Of a stretch of DNA of 64,000 bases, positions 33,538 through 43,141 are shown in pieces. Made by a program: the position numbers and the translations under genes. The stretch spans positions 310,001-374,000 of the forward strand of contig NZ_JBHIKW010000002.1 in the NCBI RefSeq assembly GCF_042138895.1, given 5' to 3'. The notes under the pieces were generated by a model. It saw nothing but the letters and a program-made list of their open reading frames with translations. It searched no databases and had not been told where the DNA came from. The DNA comes from Cedecea selenatireducens. Lineage in GTDB: Bacteria; Pseudomonadota; Gammaproteobacteria; Enterobacterales; Enterobacteriaceae. How positions within the stretch are numbered: the first letter of the stretch is position 1; each line of letters begins with the position of its first letter.

Positions 33538-33944
33538 TTTATCTCGTGGCGATGGCAGCAGCCGGAAAGGTTGTCGATGATCGGGCAGTCGGCGCTTTCA
33601 TCGCCAGGGCACGCTTCTGCCAGCGTCAGCAAATGCTGACGCATATTTTGTAGCTCAATAATATGCCGTTCGATATCCGCGACCTTCTGTAAGGTGCGGG
33701 CTTTTACGTCCGCGCTGTGCCTCGCCGGATCGTTAAACAGGCTCACCAGCTCCTTGCACTCTTCCAGATTAAACCCGACCTGGCGGGCCTGGCGCAGCAG
33801 CGTCAACTCATCGAGATGCTTTTGCGTATAGCTCCGGTAGCCGTTGTCGGCGCGAAACGGCGGCGTGACCAGGCCTTTCTCTTCGTAAAAACGAATCGCC
33901 TTGCTGGTTAGCCCGGTTTTTTTCGCCACATCGCTAATATTCAT
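33534..33944 (-). CDS. cueR: Cu(I)-responsive MerR-family regulator CueR
   Basis: A 136-residue MerR-type regulator. The N-terminal winged helix (MNISDVAKKTGLTSKAIRFY) is followed by a dimerisation helix. The metal loop has Cys112 and Cys120 (CPGDESADC), and Ser77 marks a sensor of monovalent ions. It activates copA, and usually cueO, by distorting long-spacer promoters. It is divergent from copA, whose promoter carries the CueR dyad. Confidence 0.97.
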   Translation of the reverse strand: MNISDVAKKTGLTSKAIRFYEEKGLVTPPFRADNGYRSYTQKHLDELTLLRQARQVGFNLEECKELVSLFNDPARHSADVKARTLQKVADIERHIIELQNMRQHLLTLAEACPGDESADCPIIDNLSGCCHRHEIN

Positions 33945-33953
33945 TTTTGCTCC

Positions 33954-33984
33954 TTGACCTTCCCCTTGATGGAAGGTTTAACCT
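33954..33984 (+). promoter_or_regulatory. CueR-controlled copA promoter
   Basis: -35 TTGACC (33954-33959) and -10 TAACCT (33979-33984) are 19 bases apart, the long spacer typical of MerR-type promoters. The dyad CCTTCC-N7-GGAAGG (33958-33976) lies between them and matches the known CueR box. Confidence 0.92.
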
Positions 33985-34051
33985 TTCTCATAGTTAACCG
34001 AATCATCCTTTCGGTCAATATTTCACCTCACCATCATACAGGAGTCTTGCG

Positions 34052-36556
34052 ATGTCACACATTGTGGATCTGAATCTGGATGGCCTGACCTGCGGCCATT
34101 GTGTTAAACGCGTGAAAGAAAGCCTCGAGCAGCGTGCAGACGTTGAGCAGGCTGAAGTCAGCCAAACCCACGCCCGCGTCACCGGCAGCGCCACGCCGGA
34201 AGCACTGGTAGAAACCGTGAAGCAAGCGGGATACGGCGCAGAAGTCGCCAGCCACCCAAAGGCTGAACCGCTGGCAGAGTCATCAACTCCGTCGGAAGCA
34301 CTGACAGCGGTCGCCCCTTCGCTTCCGGCAGCGTCTACCGACGATGACAGCCAGCAGCTGTTGATCAACGGTATGAGCTGCGCCAGCTGCGTCTCCCGGG
34401 TGCAAAATGCCTTACAGAATGTCCCGGGCGTCAGCCAGGCACGGGTTAACCTTGCGGAGCGCAGTGCGCTGATAATGGGCACCGCCTCCGCTGAATCGCT
34501 GGTCAAAGCCGTGGAAAACGCAGGCTATGGCGCCGAAGCGATTGAAGACGACCAGAAACGCCGTGAACGCCAGCAGGAAACGGCCAACGCCGCCATGAAG
34601 CGCTTCCGCTGGCAGGCGATTGTCGCCCTTGCCGTCGGGATCCCGGTGATGGTCTGGGGCATGATCGGTGACAACATGATGGTCACCGGGAGCAACCGCT
34701 CGCTGTGGCTGACCATCGGCATTATCACCCTCGCGGTGATGGTTTTTGCCGGCGGCCATTTTTACCGTAGCGCCTGGCGCAGCCTGATGAACCGTGCGGC
34801 CACTATGGATACGCTCGTCGCCCTCGGCACCGGCGCGGCCTGGCTCTACTCAATTACCGTGAACATCTGGCCGCAGCACTTCCCGATGGAAGCCCGCCAC
34901 CTCTACTACGAGGCCAGCGCGATGATCATCGGCCTGATAAACCTCGGCCATATGCTTGAGCAGCGTGCACGTCAGCGCTCCTCCAAAGCCCTTGAACGTC
35001 TGCTGGACTTAACGCCGCCGACCGCGCGAGTAGTGACGGATGAAGGCGAAAAAACCTTACCGCTGGCGGAAGTCACCGCCGGAATGACGCTGCGCCTGAC
35101 CACCGGCGACCGCGTGCCCGTTGACGGCGAAATTACCCAGGGTGAAGCCTGGTTCGACGAAGCAATGCTGACCGGCGAACCGATCCCGATGCAAAAATCA
35201 AACGGCGACGGCATTCATGCCGGTACCGTGGTGCAGGACGGCAGCGTGCTGTTCAAGGCTACCGCAACCGGCAGCCACACTACGCTGTCCCGTATTATCC
35301 GCATGGTTCGCCAGGCGCAGAGCAGCAAGCCGGAAATCGGTCAGCTTGCCGATAAAATTTCTGCCGTGTTTGTGCCTGTCGTGGTAGCCATTGCGCTGAT
35401 TAGCGCCGCTATCTGGTACTTTGTCGGCCCGGCGCCGCAAATCGTTTACACCCTGGTCATTGCCACCACGGTACTGATTATCGCCTGCCCTTGCGCCCTG
35501 GGGCTTGCCACACCGATGTCGATTATTTCAGGCGTGGGCCGCGCCGCCGAGTTCGGCGTTCTGGTACGCGATGCCGATGCCCTGCAACGCGCCAGCACGC
35601 TGGATACCGTGGTATTTGATAAAACGGGCACGCTGACCGAAGGCAAACCGCAGGTGGTTGCCGTGGAAACCCGTTCGGGGGTGGATGAAGTACAGGCAGT
35701 ACGCCTTGCGGCCGCGCTTGAGCAAGGTTCAAGTCATCCGCTGGCTCGCGCCATCATTGAAAAAGCAGGCAGTTCGACGCTGCCGGAAGTCACCTCGTTC
35801 CGCACTCTGCGCGGGCTTGGCGTCAGCGGTGAAGTTGACGGGCATAAACTGCTGCTGGGCAACAAAGCGCTGCTTGATGAACAGGGTGTGGACACGCAGC
35901 CGCTTGTCGACAGCATTGATACGCAGGCACGTTCAGGCGCCACGCCGGTTCTGCTGGCGGTAGACGGCCAGCTTATGGCGCTGTTAGCCATACGCGATCC
36001 GCTTCGCAGCGACAGCGTAAGTGCGCTGCAACGCCTGCATCGCAACGGCTATCGTTTAGTGATGCTCACCGGCGATAACGCCGTGACCGCCAACGCCATC
36101 GCCAAAGAAGTTGGCATTGACGAGGTGATTGCGGGCGTGCTGCCGGACGGCAAAGCTGACGCCATCAAACAGCTGCAGCAGCAGGGCCGCCAGGTGGCGA
36201 TGGTCGGCGACGGCATCAACGATGCTCCGGCGCTGGCTCAGGCAGAAGTGGGGATTGCGATGGGCGGCGGCAGCGACGTCGCGATTGAAACCGCAGCCAT
36301 TACCCTGATGCGTCACAGCCTGGTCGGCGTTGCCGACGCGCTGGCCATTTCTAAGGCAACGCTGCGCAATATGAAGCAAAACCTGATGGGCGCCTTCGTG
36401 TACAACTCGCTTGGCATTCCGATTGCCGCTGGCGTGCTGTACCCGCTGACCGGCACGCTGCTCAACCCGGTGGTTGCCGGAGCCGCGATGGCGCTGTCTT
36501 CCATCACCGTGGTCAGCAACGCCAACCGTCTGCTGCGCTTTAAACCGAAAGACTAA
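34052..36556 (+). CDS. copA: Copper-exporting P1B-type ATPase CopA
   Basis: An 834-residue Cu(I)-exporting ATPase of the inner membrane. It has two N-terminal heavy-metal-binding domains, GLTCGHC (~residue 11) and GMSCASC (~residue 110). Eight membrane segments follow, with the transport motif CPC (IIACPCALG), phosphorylation site DKTGTLTEG, actuator TGEP and the hinge GDGINDAPA. The promoter carries a CueR box. A conserved slippery site at codons 69-70 would produce a short CopA(Z) metallochaperone. Confidence 0.97.
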   Translation: MSHIVDLNLDGLTCGHCVKRVKESLEQRADVEQAEVSQTHARVTGSATPEALVETVKQAGYGAEVASHPKAEPLAESSTPSEALTAVAPSLPAASTDDDSQQLLINGMSCASCVSRVQNALQNVPGVSQARVNLAERSALIMGTASAESLVKAVENAGYGAEAIEDDQKRRERQQETANAAMKRFRWQAIVALAVGIPVMVWGMIGDNMMVTGSNRSLWLTIGIITLAVMVFAGGHFYRSAWRSLMNRAATMDTLVALGTGAAWLYSITVNIWPQHFPMEARHLYYEASAMIIGLINLGHMLEQRARQRSSKALERLLDLTPPTARVVTDEGEKTLPLAEVTAGMTLRLTTGDRVPVDGEITQGEAWFDEAMLTGEPIPMQKSNGDGIHAGTVVQDGSVLFKATATGSHTTLSRIIRMVRQAQSSKPEIGQLADKISAVFVPVVVAIALISAAIWYFVGPAPQIVYTLVIATTVLIIACPCALGLATPMSIISGVGRAAEFGVLVRDADALQRASTLDTVVFDKTGTLTEGKPQVVAVETRSGVDEVQAVRLAAALEQGSSHPLARAIIEKAGSSTLPEVTSFRTLRGLGVSGEVDGHKLLLGNKALLDEQGVDTQPLVDSIDTQARSGATPVLLAVDGQLMALLAIRDPLRSDSVSALQRLHRNGYRLVMLTGDNAVTANAIAKEVGIDEVIAGVLPDGKADAIKQLQQQGRQVAMVGDGINDAPALAQAEVGIAMGGGSDVAIETAAITLMRHSLVGVADALAISKATLRNMKQNLMGAFVYNSLGIPIAAGVLYPLTGTLLNPVVAGAAMALSSITVVSNANRLLRFKPKD
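34255..34266 (+). promoter_or_regulatory. Programmed -1 frameshift site in copA
   Basis: The heptamer C CCA AAG (34255-34261) lies at codons 69-70, right after the first metal-binding domain. A -1 slip reads GGC then TGA (34264-34266), giving a ~71-residue chaperone. This is the arrangement reported for CopA(Z) in E. coli (established knowledge); the sequence here preserves both the slippery site and the stop. Confidence 0.8.
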
Positions 36557-36564
36557 CCTCTCTG

Positions 36565-36606
36565 CGGCCTGCCGTTCTCCTTTTGAGCGGAAGGCCGACT
36601 TTTTAC
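36565..36606 (+). terminator. Terminator of copA
   Basis: A long hairpin with outer stem CGGCCT/AGGCCG (36565-36570 and 36592-36597) and inner CCGTTC/GAGCGG pairing is followed by five T's. It closes copA before ybaP. Confidence 0.8.
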
Positions 36607-36660
36607 TTTCCCCTTCCAGCCCAGGGCGTTAGCATGGCTTTTTAGCCAGGGAATCGCGAT

Positions 36661-37461
36661 ATGGGTTTGTTCCAACGTCTTAGCTCACTGCTTTCCAGTC
36701 TGACGGCCTCCACTTATCCCTGGCCTGCCCTTGATATCACGCTCCCCGGCAAGCGCTATCTGCACCTCGTGGGCAGCATTCATATGGGCACGCGCGACAT
36801 GGCTCCGCTTTCCTCGCGGCTGGTGAAAAAGCTGCGTGAGGCAGATGCCCTGATTGTCGAAGCGGATATCCGCACCGGTGATTCGCCGTTCAGTGAAATC
36901 GCGGAGGACATCGAGCTGGAAGCGCGTATGGCACCGGACGATTACCAGCAGGTGCTGAGCCTTTGCAGCGAACTGGGTATCTCGCTAAGCAGCCTTGAAC
37001 GCCAGCCGGCCTGGCAGGTGGCGCTGATTTTACAGGCACACCAGGCGCAGCGGCTTGGTCTCCGCCCTGACTACGGCATTGACTATCAGCTCCTGGAAGC
37101 CGCGCAGCGCTATAACGTGCCGGTCACCGAGCTTGAAGGTGCGCAAAGCCAAATCGAGTTACTGAAGGGGCTGCCTGAGGGTGGGATGCCGCTGCTGAAC
37201 GACACGCTGGAGCACTGGCACACCAACGCCCGCCTGCTGCAAATTATGATCGGCTGGTGGCTGGAAACGCCGCCGCAGCAGGGCAATATTGCTCTACCCA
37301 ACACCTTCGGCGATGCGCTTTATGACGTATTAATGCATCAGCGAAACCGCCAGTGGCAAGCGTTTCTGCAGCAGTTGCCCGCCGGACGCTACGTGGTTGC
37401 GGTCGGCGCGCTGCACCTTTACGGCGAAGGTAACCTGCCGGAAATGCTGAAAAAAGGGTAA
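36661..37461 (+). CDS. ybaP: TraB/GumN-family protein YbaP
   Basis: A 266-residue TraB-domain protein. It has the family motif LHLVGSIHMGT near the N-terminus, then EADIRT, and GALHLYGEGNLPEML at the C-terminus. Members are likely metal-dependent hydrolases (Tiki-related), but the substrate of YbaP is unknown. The sRNA ChiX reads towards it on the opposite strand and ends at its stop codon, as in E. coli. Confidence 0.93.
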   Translation: MGLFQRLSSLLSSLTASTYPWPALDITLPGKRYLHLVGSIHMGTRDMAPLSSRLVKKLREADALIVEADIRTGDSPFSEIAEDIELEARMAPDDYQQVLSLCSELGISLSSLERQPAWQVALILQAHQAQRLGLRPDYGIDYQLLEAAQRYNVPVTELEGAQSQIELLKGLPEGGMPLLNDTLEHWHTNARLLQIMIGWWLETPPQQGNIALPNTFGDALYDVLMHQRNRQWQAFLQQLPAGRYVVAVGALHLYGEGNLPEMLKKG

Positions 37462-37543
37462 AAAAATGGCCAATATTTCTATTGGCCCGTCAAAGAGGAA
37501 TTTCATTTATTATTCTGTTTATCCCGGCTGCCGAAGCAACCGA
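37461..37543 (-). ncRNA. chiX: Small RNA ChiX (MicM/RybC/SroB)
   Basis: On the minus strand the 3' part reads a stem GGCCAATA/TATTGGCC (37468-37475 and 37480-37487) followed by ATTTTTT, the ChiX terminator. Just upstream is the conserved seed AATGAAATTCCTCTTTGACG, which in E. coli pairs with chiP mRNA and the chb spacer and binds Hfq. The 5' hairpin GGTTGC-TTCG-GCAGCC (37526-37541) has a changed sequence but the same position. Location between ybaP and ybaK matches E. coli. The 5' end is estimated to within a few bases. Confidence 0.92.
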
Positions 37544-37669
37544 AGCTGAATTGTCGCTCAATGTGATGGTTTACGCCATCACTATTGTGTAGCGCTATAT
37601 TACTCGTCAAGTATATCACTACGATTACTATTTTGTGCGTTTTCAAAACAACGAATAAAGAAGGAAACC

Positions 37670-38149
37670 ATGACTCCCGCGGTAAAACTCCTCGAAAAGA
37701 ACAAAATCAGCTTTCAAATTCATGCCTATGAGCACGATCCGCTGGAAACCAACTTTGGTGACGAAGTGGTTCGCAAGCTGGGGCTGAACGCTGACCAGGT
37801 TTATAAAACGCTGCTGGTGGCGCTGAATGGCGATATGAAACACCTGGCCGTGGCGGTGACGCCGGTTGCCGGGCAGCTTGACCTGAAAAAGGTCGCGAAG
37901 GCGCTGGGCGTGAAGAAGGTTGAAATGGCGGACCCGATGGTCGCGCAGCGGATCACCGGCTATCTGGTCGGCGGCATCAGCCCTCTCGGGCAGAAAAAGC
38001 GCTTACCGACGGTGATTGATGCTCCGGCACAAGAGTTTGCCAGCATCTACATTTCCGGCGGCAAGCGCGGGCTGGATATCGAACTCGCGGCAAACGACCT
38101 GGCAAAGCTGCTGGATGCCAGCTTCGCTGATATCGCCCGCCGCGATTAA
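37670..38149 (+). CDS. ybaK: Cys-tRNA(Pro)/Cys-tRNA(Cys) deacylase YbaK
   Basis: A 159-residue YbaK/EbsC-type trans-editing enzyme that hydrolyses Cys-tRNA(Pro) made in error by ProRS. The conserved lysine is in QVYKTLLV (~Lys46), and the GGISPLGQKKRLP loop is present. It converges on ushA with only three bases between stops. The 126 bases upstream hold the chiX promoter region, with an inverted repeat GTGATGG/CCATCAC at 37563-37582. Confidence 0.95.
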   Translation: MTPAVKLLEKNKISFQIHAYEHDPLETNFGDEVVRKLGLNADQVYKTLLVALNGDMKHLAVAVTPVAGQLDLKKVAKALGVKKVEMADPMVAQRITGYLVGGISPLGQKKRLPTVIDAPAQEFASIYISGGKRGLDIELAANDLAKLLDASFADIARRD

Positions 38150-38152
38150 CGC

Positions 38153-39805
38153 TTAGTTCCAGCTCACCTCACCCTTAGGTTGGTAAGCATTTACGTCCAG
38201 CGGAGAGTTCTGCTCGATGTACTGTTTCAGGACTTCCGCATCGACAAAGCCGGTGTTGACGTAACCCGGCTTTTTATCGATTTCCGGGTAACCGTCGCCG
38301 CCGGTGCCGTTGAAGCTCAGCGTCGCCATGCGGTAGGTTTTCGCCGGGTCAATCGGCTGGTCTTTGATTTTCAGATTGCTGAGCTTGCCGCCGGTTGAGG
38401 TGAAGCTCACGTTTGAGAACTGCGGATAGGCGCCGGAGTCCGGCGTTTTCTGCGCCACCGCCGTCAGATACGCCTCAACGTCTTTGCCACTCATATCGAT
38501 GTAGGCCACGGTGTTGCCGAACGGCTGCACCTTAAGCACGTCTTTATAGGTAATATCCCCGGCTTCAATGGAATCACGCACGCCGCCGCCGCTCATCACC
38601 GCAAAGTCAGCGTTGGTTCGCGCCATCTGTGCCGCCAGCAGTACGCGCGCCAGGTTAGTTTGTACGAAACGCACCTTGCTGCGGTCCCCTTCCAGATGCC
38701 CGTTCACGCTGCCTACTTTGACCTTCAGCGCGGCCTGGCCTTTGTTCTGGAACGGCGTCAGCAGGGAAAGCATCTGCTGGTTTTCAGCGATTTCAGGCGT
38801 GTAGAGTACGCGCTCACTTTGCCCGTTGTCGTAGGTGATTTTCTTTTTCAGGTTGATAGGGATCAGCTGATAGTGCACCAGCTTCATCTCGCCGTTGCGG
38901 AACTCAAAGTCCGCCCGTCCGACGTATTTCCCCCACTCGTGCGCCTGCACAATCCAGGTGCCGTTTTGTCTGTCCGGCGCGCAAGGCGTGCCCGGCATAT
39001 AATCCTTCTGCTTCTGGTTTTCCTGCGCCATGCAGACCGGATCCTGTGAGTGACCACCCACAATCATCGTTAGCGCCCCGGCAGGCAGGCTTCTGGCCAT
39101 TTCGACATCGCCCGGCGCATTCGAGCCGTGGTTGCCATTATCGTAATGGCCCATATGGGTTGCGGCGATAATCACGTCAGGTTTTTCGGTGCCCTGCAGC
39201 TCCTGAATCACCAGTTTGGCTTCCTCCGCAGGCTGGCGGAATTCGATGTCGGTGAAGTATTCCGGGTTACCGATTTTTGCCGTGTCGTCGGTGGTCAGGC
39301 CGATAACCGCCACCTTGATGCCCTGGGGTTTAAAAATCGCATAGGGCTTAAACAGGCGCTCGCCGGTGCTTTTCTGGTAAATATTGGCGGACAGCAGCGG
39401 GAACTTCGCCCATTTTTCCTGCTGGCGCAGGACGGAGAGCGGGTTGTCGAATTCGTGGTTGCCGACGGCCATCGCGTCATAGCCAATCAGGCTCATGCCG
39501 CGGAAGTCCGGCTCGGCATCCTGCAGGTCTGATTCCGGCACGCCGGTGTTGATATCACCGCCCGACAGCAGCAGCACGCTGCCGCCTTCGGCTGCAACCT
39601 CTTTACGCACGCTGTCTACCAGCGTTTTTTGCGCCGCCAGGCCGTATTCCGAGTACTCATTGCGCCAGAAGTGGCCATGATGATCGTTGGTATGAAGAAT
39701 CGTAATTTTGTAGGTCTTGTCTTTTTCCCAGGCCAGCGCGGAAGCGCTGGTTAAGCTCAATGCCACCAGCAGCGCCGTGGTTATTGTTTTAGTAGCAAAA
39801 CGCAT
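38153..39805 (-). CDS. ushA: Periplasmic 5'-nucleotidase / UDP-sugar hydrolase UshA
   Basis: A 550-residue bifunctional hydrolase that degrades external nucleotides and UDP-glucose. A signal peptide (cleavage near ALA-WEK) is followed by the metallophosphoesterase domain with LHTNDHHGHF, GNHEFDNP and THMGHYDNG. The C-terminal substrate domain includes the NATGGDGYP-type region (here NGTGGDGYPEI). The ATG at 39805 has a GGAGATGG site; a start six codons earlier is less likely. Confidence 0.96.
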   Translation of the reverse strand: MRFATKTITTALLVALSLTSASALAWEKDKTYKITILHTNDHHGHFWRNEYSEYGLAAQKTLVDSVRKEVAAEGGSVLLLSGGDINTGVPESDLQDAEPDFRGMSLIGYDAMAVGNHEFDNPLSVLRQQEKWAKFPLLSANIYQKSTGERLFKPYAIFKPQGIKVAVIGLTTDDTAKIGNPEYFTDIEFRQPAEEAKLVIQELQGTEKPDVIIAATHMGHYDNGNHGSNAPGDVEMARSLPAGALTMIVGGHSQDPVCMAQENQKQKDYMPGTPCAPDRQNGTWIVQAHEWGKYVGRADFEFRNGEMKLVHYQLIPINLKKKITYDNGQSERVLYTPEIAENQQMLSLLTPFQNKGQAALKVKVGSVNGHLEGDRSKVRFVQTNLARVLLAAQMARTNADFAVMSGGGVRDSIEAGDITYKDVLKVQPFGNTVAYIDMSGKDVEAYLTAVAQKTPDSGAYPQFSNVSFTSTGGKLSNLKIKDQPIDPAKTYRMATLSFNGTGGDGYPEIDKKPGYVNTGFVDAEVLKQYIEQNSPLDVNAYQPKGEVSWN

Positions 39806-39993
39806 TGTCCATCTCCATGTCAAAATGTAACTGCGCAGGAATACCAGATAGCGGCCAGGATAGACAACTAACTTTTCCGAAATGCGACTTTCTTCAAATC
39901 CCCCGCACGAGTATGTTAGCAGGGTAAGAATTTCTTCCGGGCGATTTCCTGCGTCGCCCGCTCTAAAAACAATAACCGTTCGTACAGGTAATT

Positions 39994-41211
39994 ATGGCAA
40001 GCTCTCAAACCCTCACGCAGCCGGGCACGCCCCCGGAGCAAAAAAAAGCGCGCACCGCATTTGGGATCCTCGGCGCTATAAGCCTTTCCCATCTGCTTAA
40101 TGACATGATTCAATCGCTGATTCTGGCTATCTACCCTCTGCTACAGGCCGAGTTTTCCCTGAGTTTTATGCAAATCGGGATGATAACCCTGACCTTCCAG
40201 CTCTCTTCATCGCTGCTGCAGCCGCTGGTGGGCTACTACACCGACAAATACCCGATGCCGTGGTCGCTGCCGATTGGCATGTGTTTTACCCTTTGCGGCC
40301 TGGTGCTGCTGGCGCTGGCGGGCAGCTTCCCGGCGGTTCTGGTAGCTGCGGCCTTAGTGGGCACCGGCTCGTCGGTATTCCACCCTGAGTCCTCGCGCGT
40401 GGCGCGTATGGCGTCCGGCGGCCGTCACGGGCTGGCGCAGTCGCTGTTCCAGGTGGGCGGCAACTTCGGCAGCTCTCTGGGGCCATTGCTGGCGGCAGTC
40501 ATTATTGCGCCTTACGGTAAAGGTAACGTGGCGTGGTTCGTGCTGGCAGCGCTGCTGGCAATTGTCGTCCTGCTGCAAATCAGCCGCTGGTATTCCGCTC
40601 AGCACAAAATCGCGAAAAGCCGCCCTGCCGTGCCGGTGGTCAACCCGCTGCCGCGCAACAAAGTTATCCTGGCGGTCTCTGTTTTGCTGCTGCTGATCTT
40701 CTCTAAATACTTCTATATGGCGAGCATCAGCAGCTACTTCACTTTCTACCTGATGCAAAAATTCGGATTATCGGTACAAAACGCCCAGATTCACCTGTTC
40801 GCCTTCCTGTTTGCCGTCGCGGCGGGGACGGTTATCGGCGGGCCATTAGGGGATAAAATTGGGAGAAAATACGTGATTTGGGGCTCAATCCTCGGCGTCG
40901 CGCCATTTACCCTTGTTTTACCCTATGCGTCGCTTTACTGGACCGGCGTGCTGACGGTGATCATTGGCTTTATTCTGGCCTCGGCTTTTTCGGCAATTTT
41001 GGTGTACGCCCAGGAGCTGCTTCCTGGCCGTATCGGCATGGTTTCCGGGCTGTTTTTCGGATTTGCCTTTGGAATGGGTGGCCTGGGTGCCGCGGTGCTT
41101 GGGCTTATTGCCGACCATACCAGTATCGAATTGGTCTACAAAATATGTGCCTTCCTGCCGCTCCTCGGTATTATGACAATATTCCTACCCGATAACCGCC
41201 ATAAAGCGTAG
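39994..41211 (+). CDS. fsr: Fosmidomycin efflux protein Fsr
   Basis: A 405-residue MFS exporter with about 12 membrane segments that gives fosmidomycin resistance in E. coli when amplified. The sequence follows E. coli Fsr closely, with ISLSHLLNDMIQSLI near the N-terminus and GPLGDKIGRKYVIW in the second half. It lies between ushA and ybaL as in E. coli. Confidence 0.95.
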   Translation: MASSQTLTQPGTPPEQKKARTAFGILGAISLSHLLNDMIQSLILAIYPLLQAEFSLSFMQIGMITLTFQLSSSLLQPLVGYYTDKYPMPWSLPIGMCFTLCGLVLLALAGSFPAVLVAAALVGTGSSVFHPESSRVARMASGGRHGLAQSLFQVGGNFGSSLGPLLAAVIIAPYGKGNVAWFVLAALLAIVVLLQISRWYSAQHKIAKSRPAVPVVNPLPRNKVILAVSVLLLLIFSKYFYMASISSYFTFYLMQKFGLSVQNAQIHLFAFLFAVAAGTVIGGPLGDKIGRKYVIWGSILGVAPFTLVLPYASLYWTGVLTVIIGFILASAFSAILVYAQELLPGRIGMVSGLFFGFAFGMGGLGAAVLGLIADHTSIELVYKICAFLPLLGIMTIFLPDNRHKA

Positions 41212-41216
41212 GTTTT

Positions 41217-41243
41217 AGCGGCCAAAGTATTGCTTTGGCCGCT
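41217..41243 (+). terminator. Hairpin after fsr
   Basis: An 11-bp inverted repeat AGCGGCCAAAG/CTTTGGCCGCT (41217-41227 and 41233-41243) with a five-base loop starts six bases after the fsr stop. The T-run is short. Confidence 0.7.
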
Positions 41244-41428
41244 TCCCACCCCCATACCCTCCTGGTTGCTGCCCCACATAACTGAGTTAAATGCTACTCA
41301 GAGCCTTTTTTTTATCGAAATGCGCCTTTTATTCAAAATTCAACAATTATTCATAAACGCCGATAAGGAAATTGTCATAAACTGTGTAACAGAACGTTTT
41401 GGAACATCGGCCAACCAAAGGAGACGGA

Positions 41429-43105
41429 ATGCATCACGCCACACCGCTTATCACCACCATTGTTGGTGGTCTCGTGCTCGCTTTTTTACTCGGTATGCTG
41501 GCTAACAAGCTGCGCATATCTCCGCTGGTGGGCTATTTATTAGCCGGCGTGCTGGCGGGACCTTTTACTCCAGGTTTTGTTGCTGATACCAAACTTGCCC
41601 CCGAGCTGGCGGAATTAGGCGTGATTCTGCTGATGTTCGGCGTCGGGCTGCATTTTTCATTGAAGGACTTGATGGCGGTAAAGGCCATCGCCATCCCCGG
41701 TGCGATCGCGCAGATTGGCGTTGCAACGCTGCTGGGCATGGCGCTTTCCTGGCTGATGGGCTGGTCATTGATGACCGGCATCGTCTTCGGGCTGTGTTTG
41801 TCGACGGCAAGTACAGTCGTGCTGCTGCGGGCGCTTGAAGAGAGGCAGTTAATCGATACCCAGCGAGGGCAGATTGCCATTGGCTGGCTGATTGTAGAAG
41901 ATCTGGTGATGGTGCTGACGCTGGTGCTGCTGCCGGCGGTGGCCGGGATGCTGGAAAAAGGCGACGTTGGCCTGGCTTCCCTAAGCCTGGATATGGCTAT
42001 CACCATCGGTAAGGTCGCCGCCTTTATCGCCCTGATGATGCTGGTAGGCCGTCGCCTTGTGCCGTGGATTCTGGCACGCAGCGCCGCCACCGGCTCCCGC
42101 GAGCTGTTTACCCTTTCCGTCCTCGCGCTGGCGCTCGGTATCGCCTTTGGTGCGGTGGAGCTGTTTGACGTCTCCTTTGCGCTGGGGGCCTTCTTTGCCG
42201 GTATGGTGCTGAATGAGTCCGAGCTAAGCCACCGTGCGGCGCACGACACGCTGCCGCTGCGCGACGCCTTTGCGGTGCTGTTCTTTGTTTCCGTTGGGAT
42301 GCTGTTTGACCCGCTGATCCTGATTCAGGAGCCGCTGGCGGTGCTGGGCACGCTGGCTATCATCATCTTTGGTAAATCACTGGCGGCGTTCCTGCTGGTA
42401 CGCATGTTCGGCCACTCCCAGCGTACCGCGCTGACCATCGCCACCAGCCTCGCGCAGATCGGTGAATTTGCGTTTATTCTGGCAGGCCTCGGCATGGCGC
42501 TGAACCTGCTGCCACAAACGGGGCAGAATTTAGTGCTGGCGGGCGCAATCCTGTCGATTATGCTGAACCCGATTCTGTTCGCCATTCTTGAGCGCTACCT
42601 CGAAAAAACCGAAACGCTGGACGAGCAGACGCTGGAAGAGGCTATCGAAGAAGAGAAGCAAATCCCGGTGGATATCTGCAACCACGCGCTGCTGGTGGGC
42701 TATGGCCGCGTCGGCAGCCTGCTGGGCGAGAAGCTGCTGGCCGAAGGCGTGCCGCTGGTGGTGATTGAAACCTCCCGCAGCCGCGTGGATGAGCTGCGCG
42801 AGCGAGGCATCCGTACCGTGCTGGGCAATGCCGCTAACGAAGAGATCATGAATCTGGCGCATCTGGACTGCGCGCGCTGGCTGCTGCTGACTATCCCTAA
42901 CGGCTACGAGGCGGGTGAAATCGTCGCGACGGCCAGAGCAAAATGCCCGGATATCGAAATCATCGCCCGTGCCCACTATGACGACGAAGTCGATTACATC
43001 ACCGAACGTGGGGCTAATCAGGTCGTGATGGGAGAAAGAGAGATTGCCAATACCATGCTGGGGCTGCTGGTGCCGCCGGTGGCTCAGGAAGTGGTGACAG
43101 GTTAG
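41429..43105 (+). CDS. ybaL: CPA2-family K+/H+ antiporter-like protein YbaL
   Basis: A 558-residue cation:proton antiporter. The Na+/H+ exchanger domain (about 1-385) has roughly 12 membrane segments, and the RCK/TrkA-N nucleotide-binding domain starts near residue 418 with LLVGYGRVGSLLGE. It matches E. coli YbaL over its full length; the physiological ion is not settled. The upstream in-frame ATG would add 10 residues; MHHATPLIT is the usual N-terminus. Confidence 0.95.
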   Translation: MHHATPLITTIVGGLVLAFLLGMLANKLRISPLVGYLLAGVLAGPFTPGFVADTKLAPELAELGVILLMFGVGLHFSLKDLMAVKAIAIPGAIAQIGVATLLGMALSWLMGWSLMTGIVFGLCLSTASTVVLLRALEERQLIDTQRGQIAIGWLIVEDLVMVLTLVLLPAVAGMLEKGDVGLASLSLDMAITIGKVAAFIALMMLVGRRLVPWILARSAATGSRELFTLSVLALALGIAFGAVELFDVSFALGAFFAGMVLNESELSHRAAHDTLPLRDAFAVLFFVSVGMLFDPLILIQEPLAVLGTLAIIIFGKSLAAFLLVRMFGHSQRTALTIATSLAQIGEFAFILAGLGMALNLLPQTGQNLVLAGAILSIMLNPILFAILERYLEKTETLDEQTLEEAIEEEKQIPVDICNHALLVGYGRVGSLLGEKLLAEGVPLVVIETSRSRVDELRERGIRTVLGNAANEEIMNLAHLDCARWLLLTIPNGYEAGEIVATARAKCPDIEIIARAHYDDEVDYITERGANQVVMGEREIANTMLGLLVPPVAQEVVTG

Positions 43106-43141
43106 TACGCTTATAGGGCAGGTTTAGCGCCTGCCCGCTTC

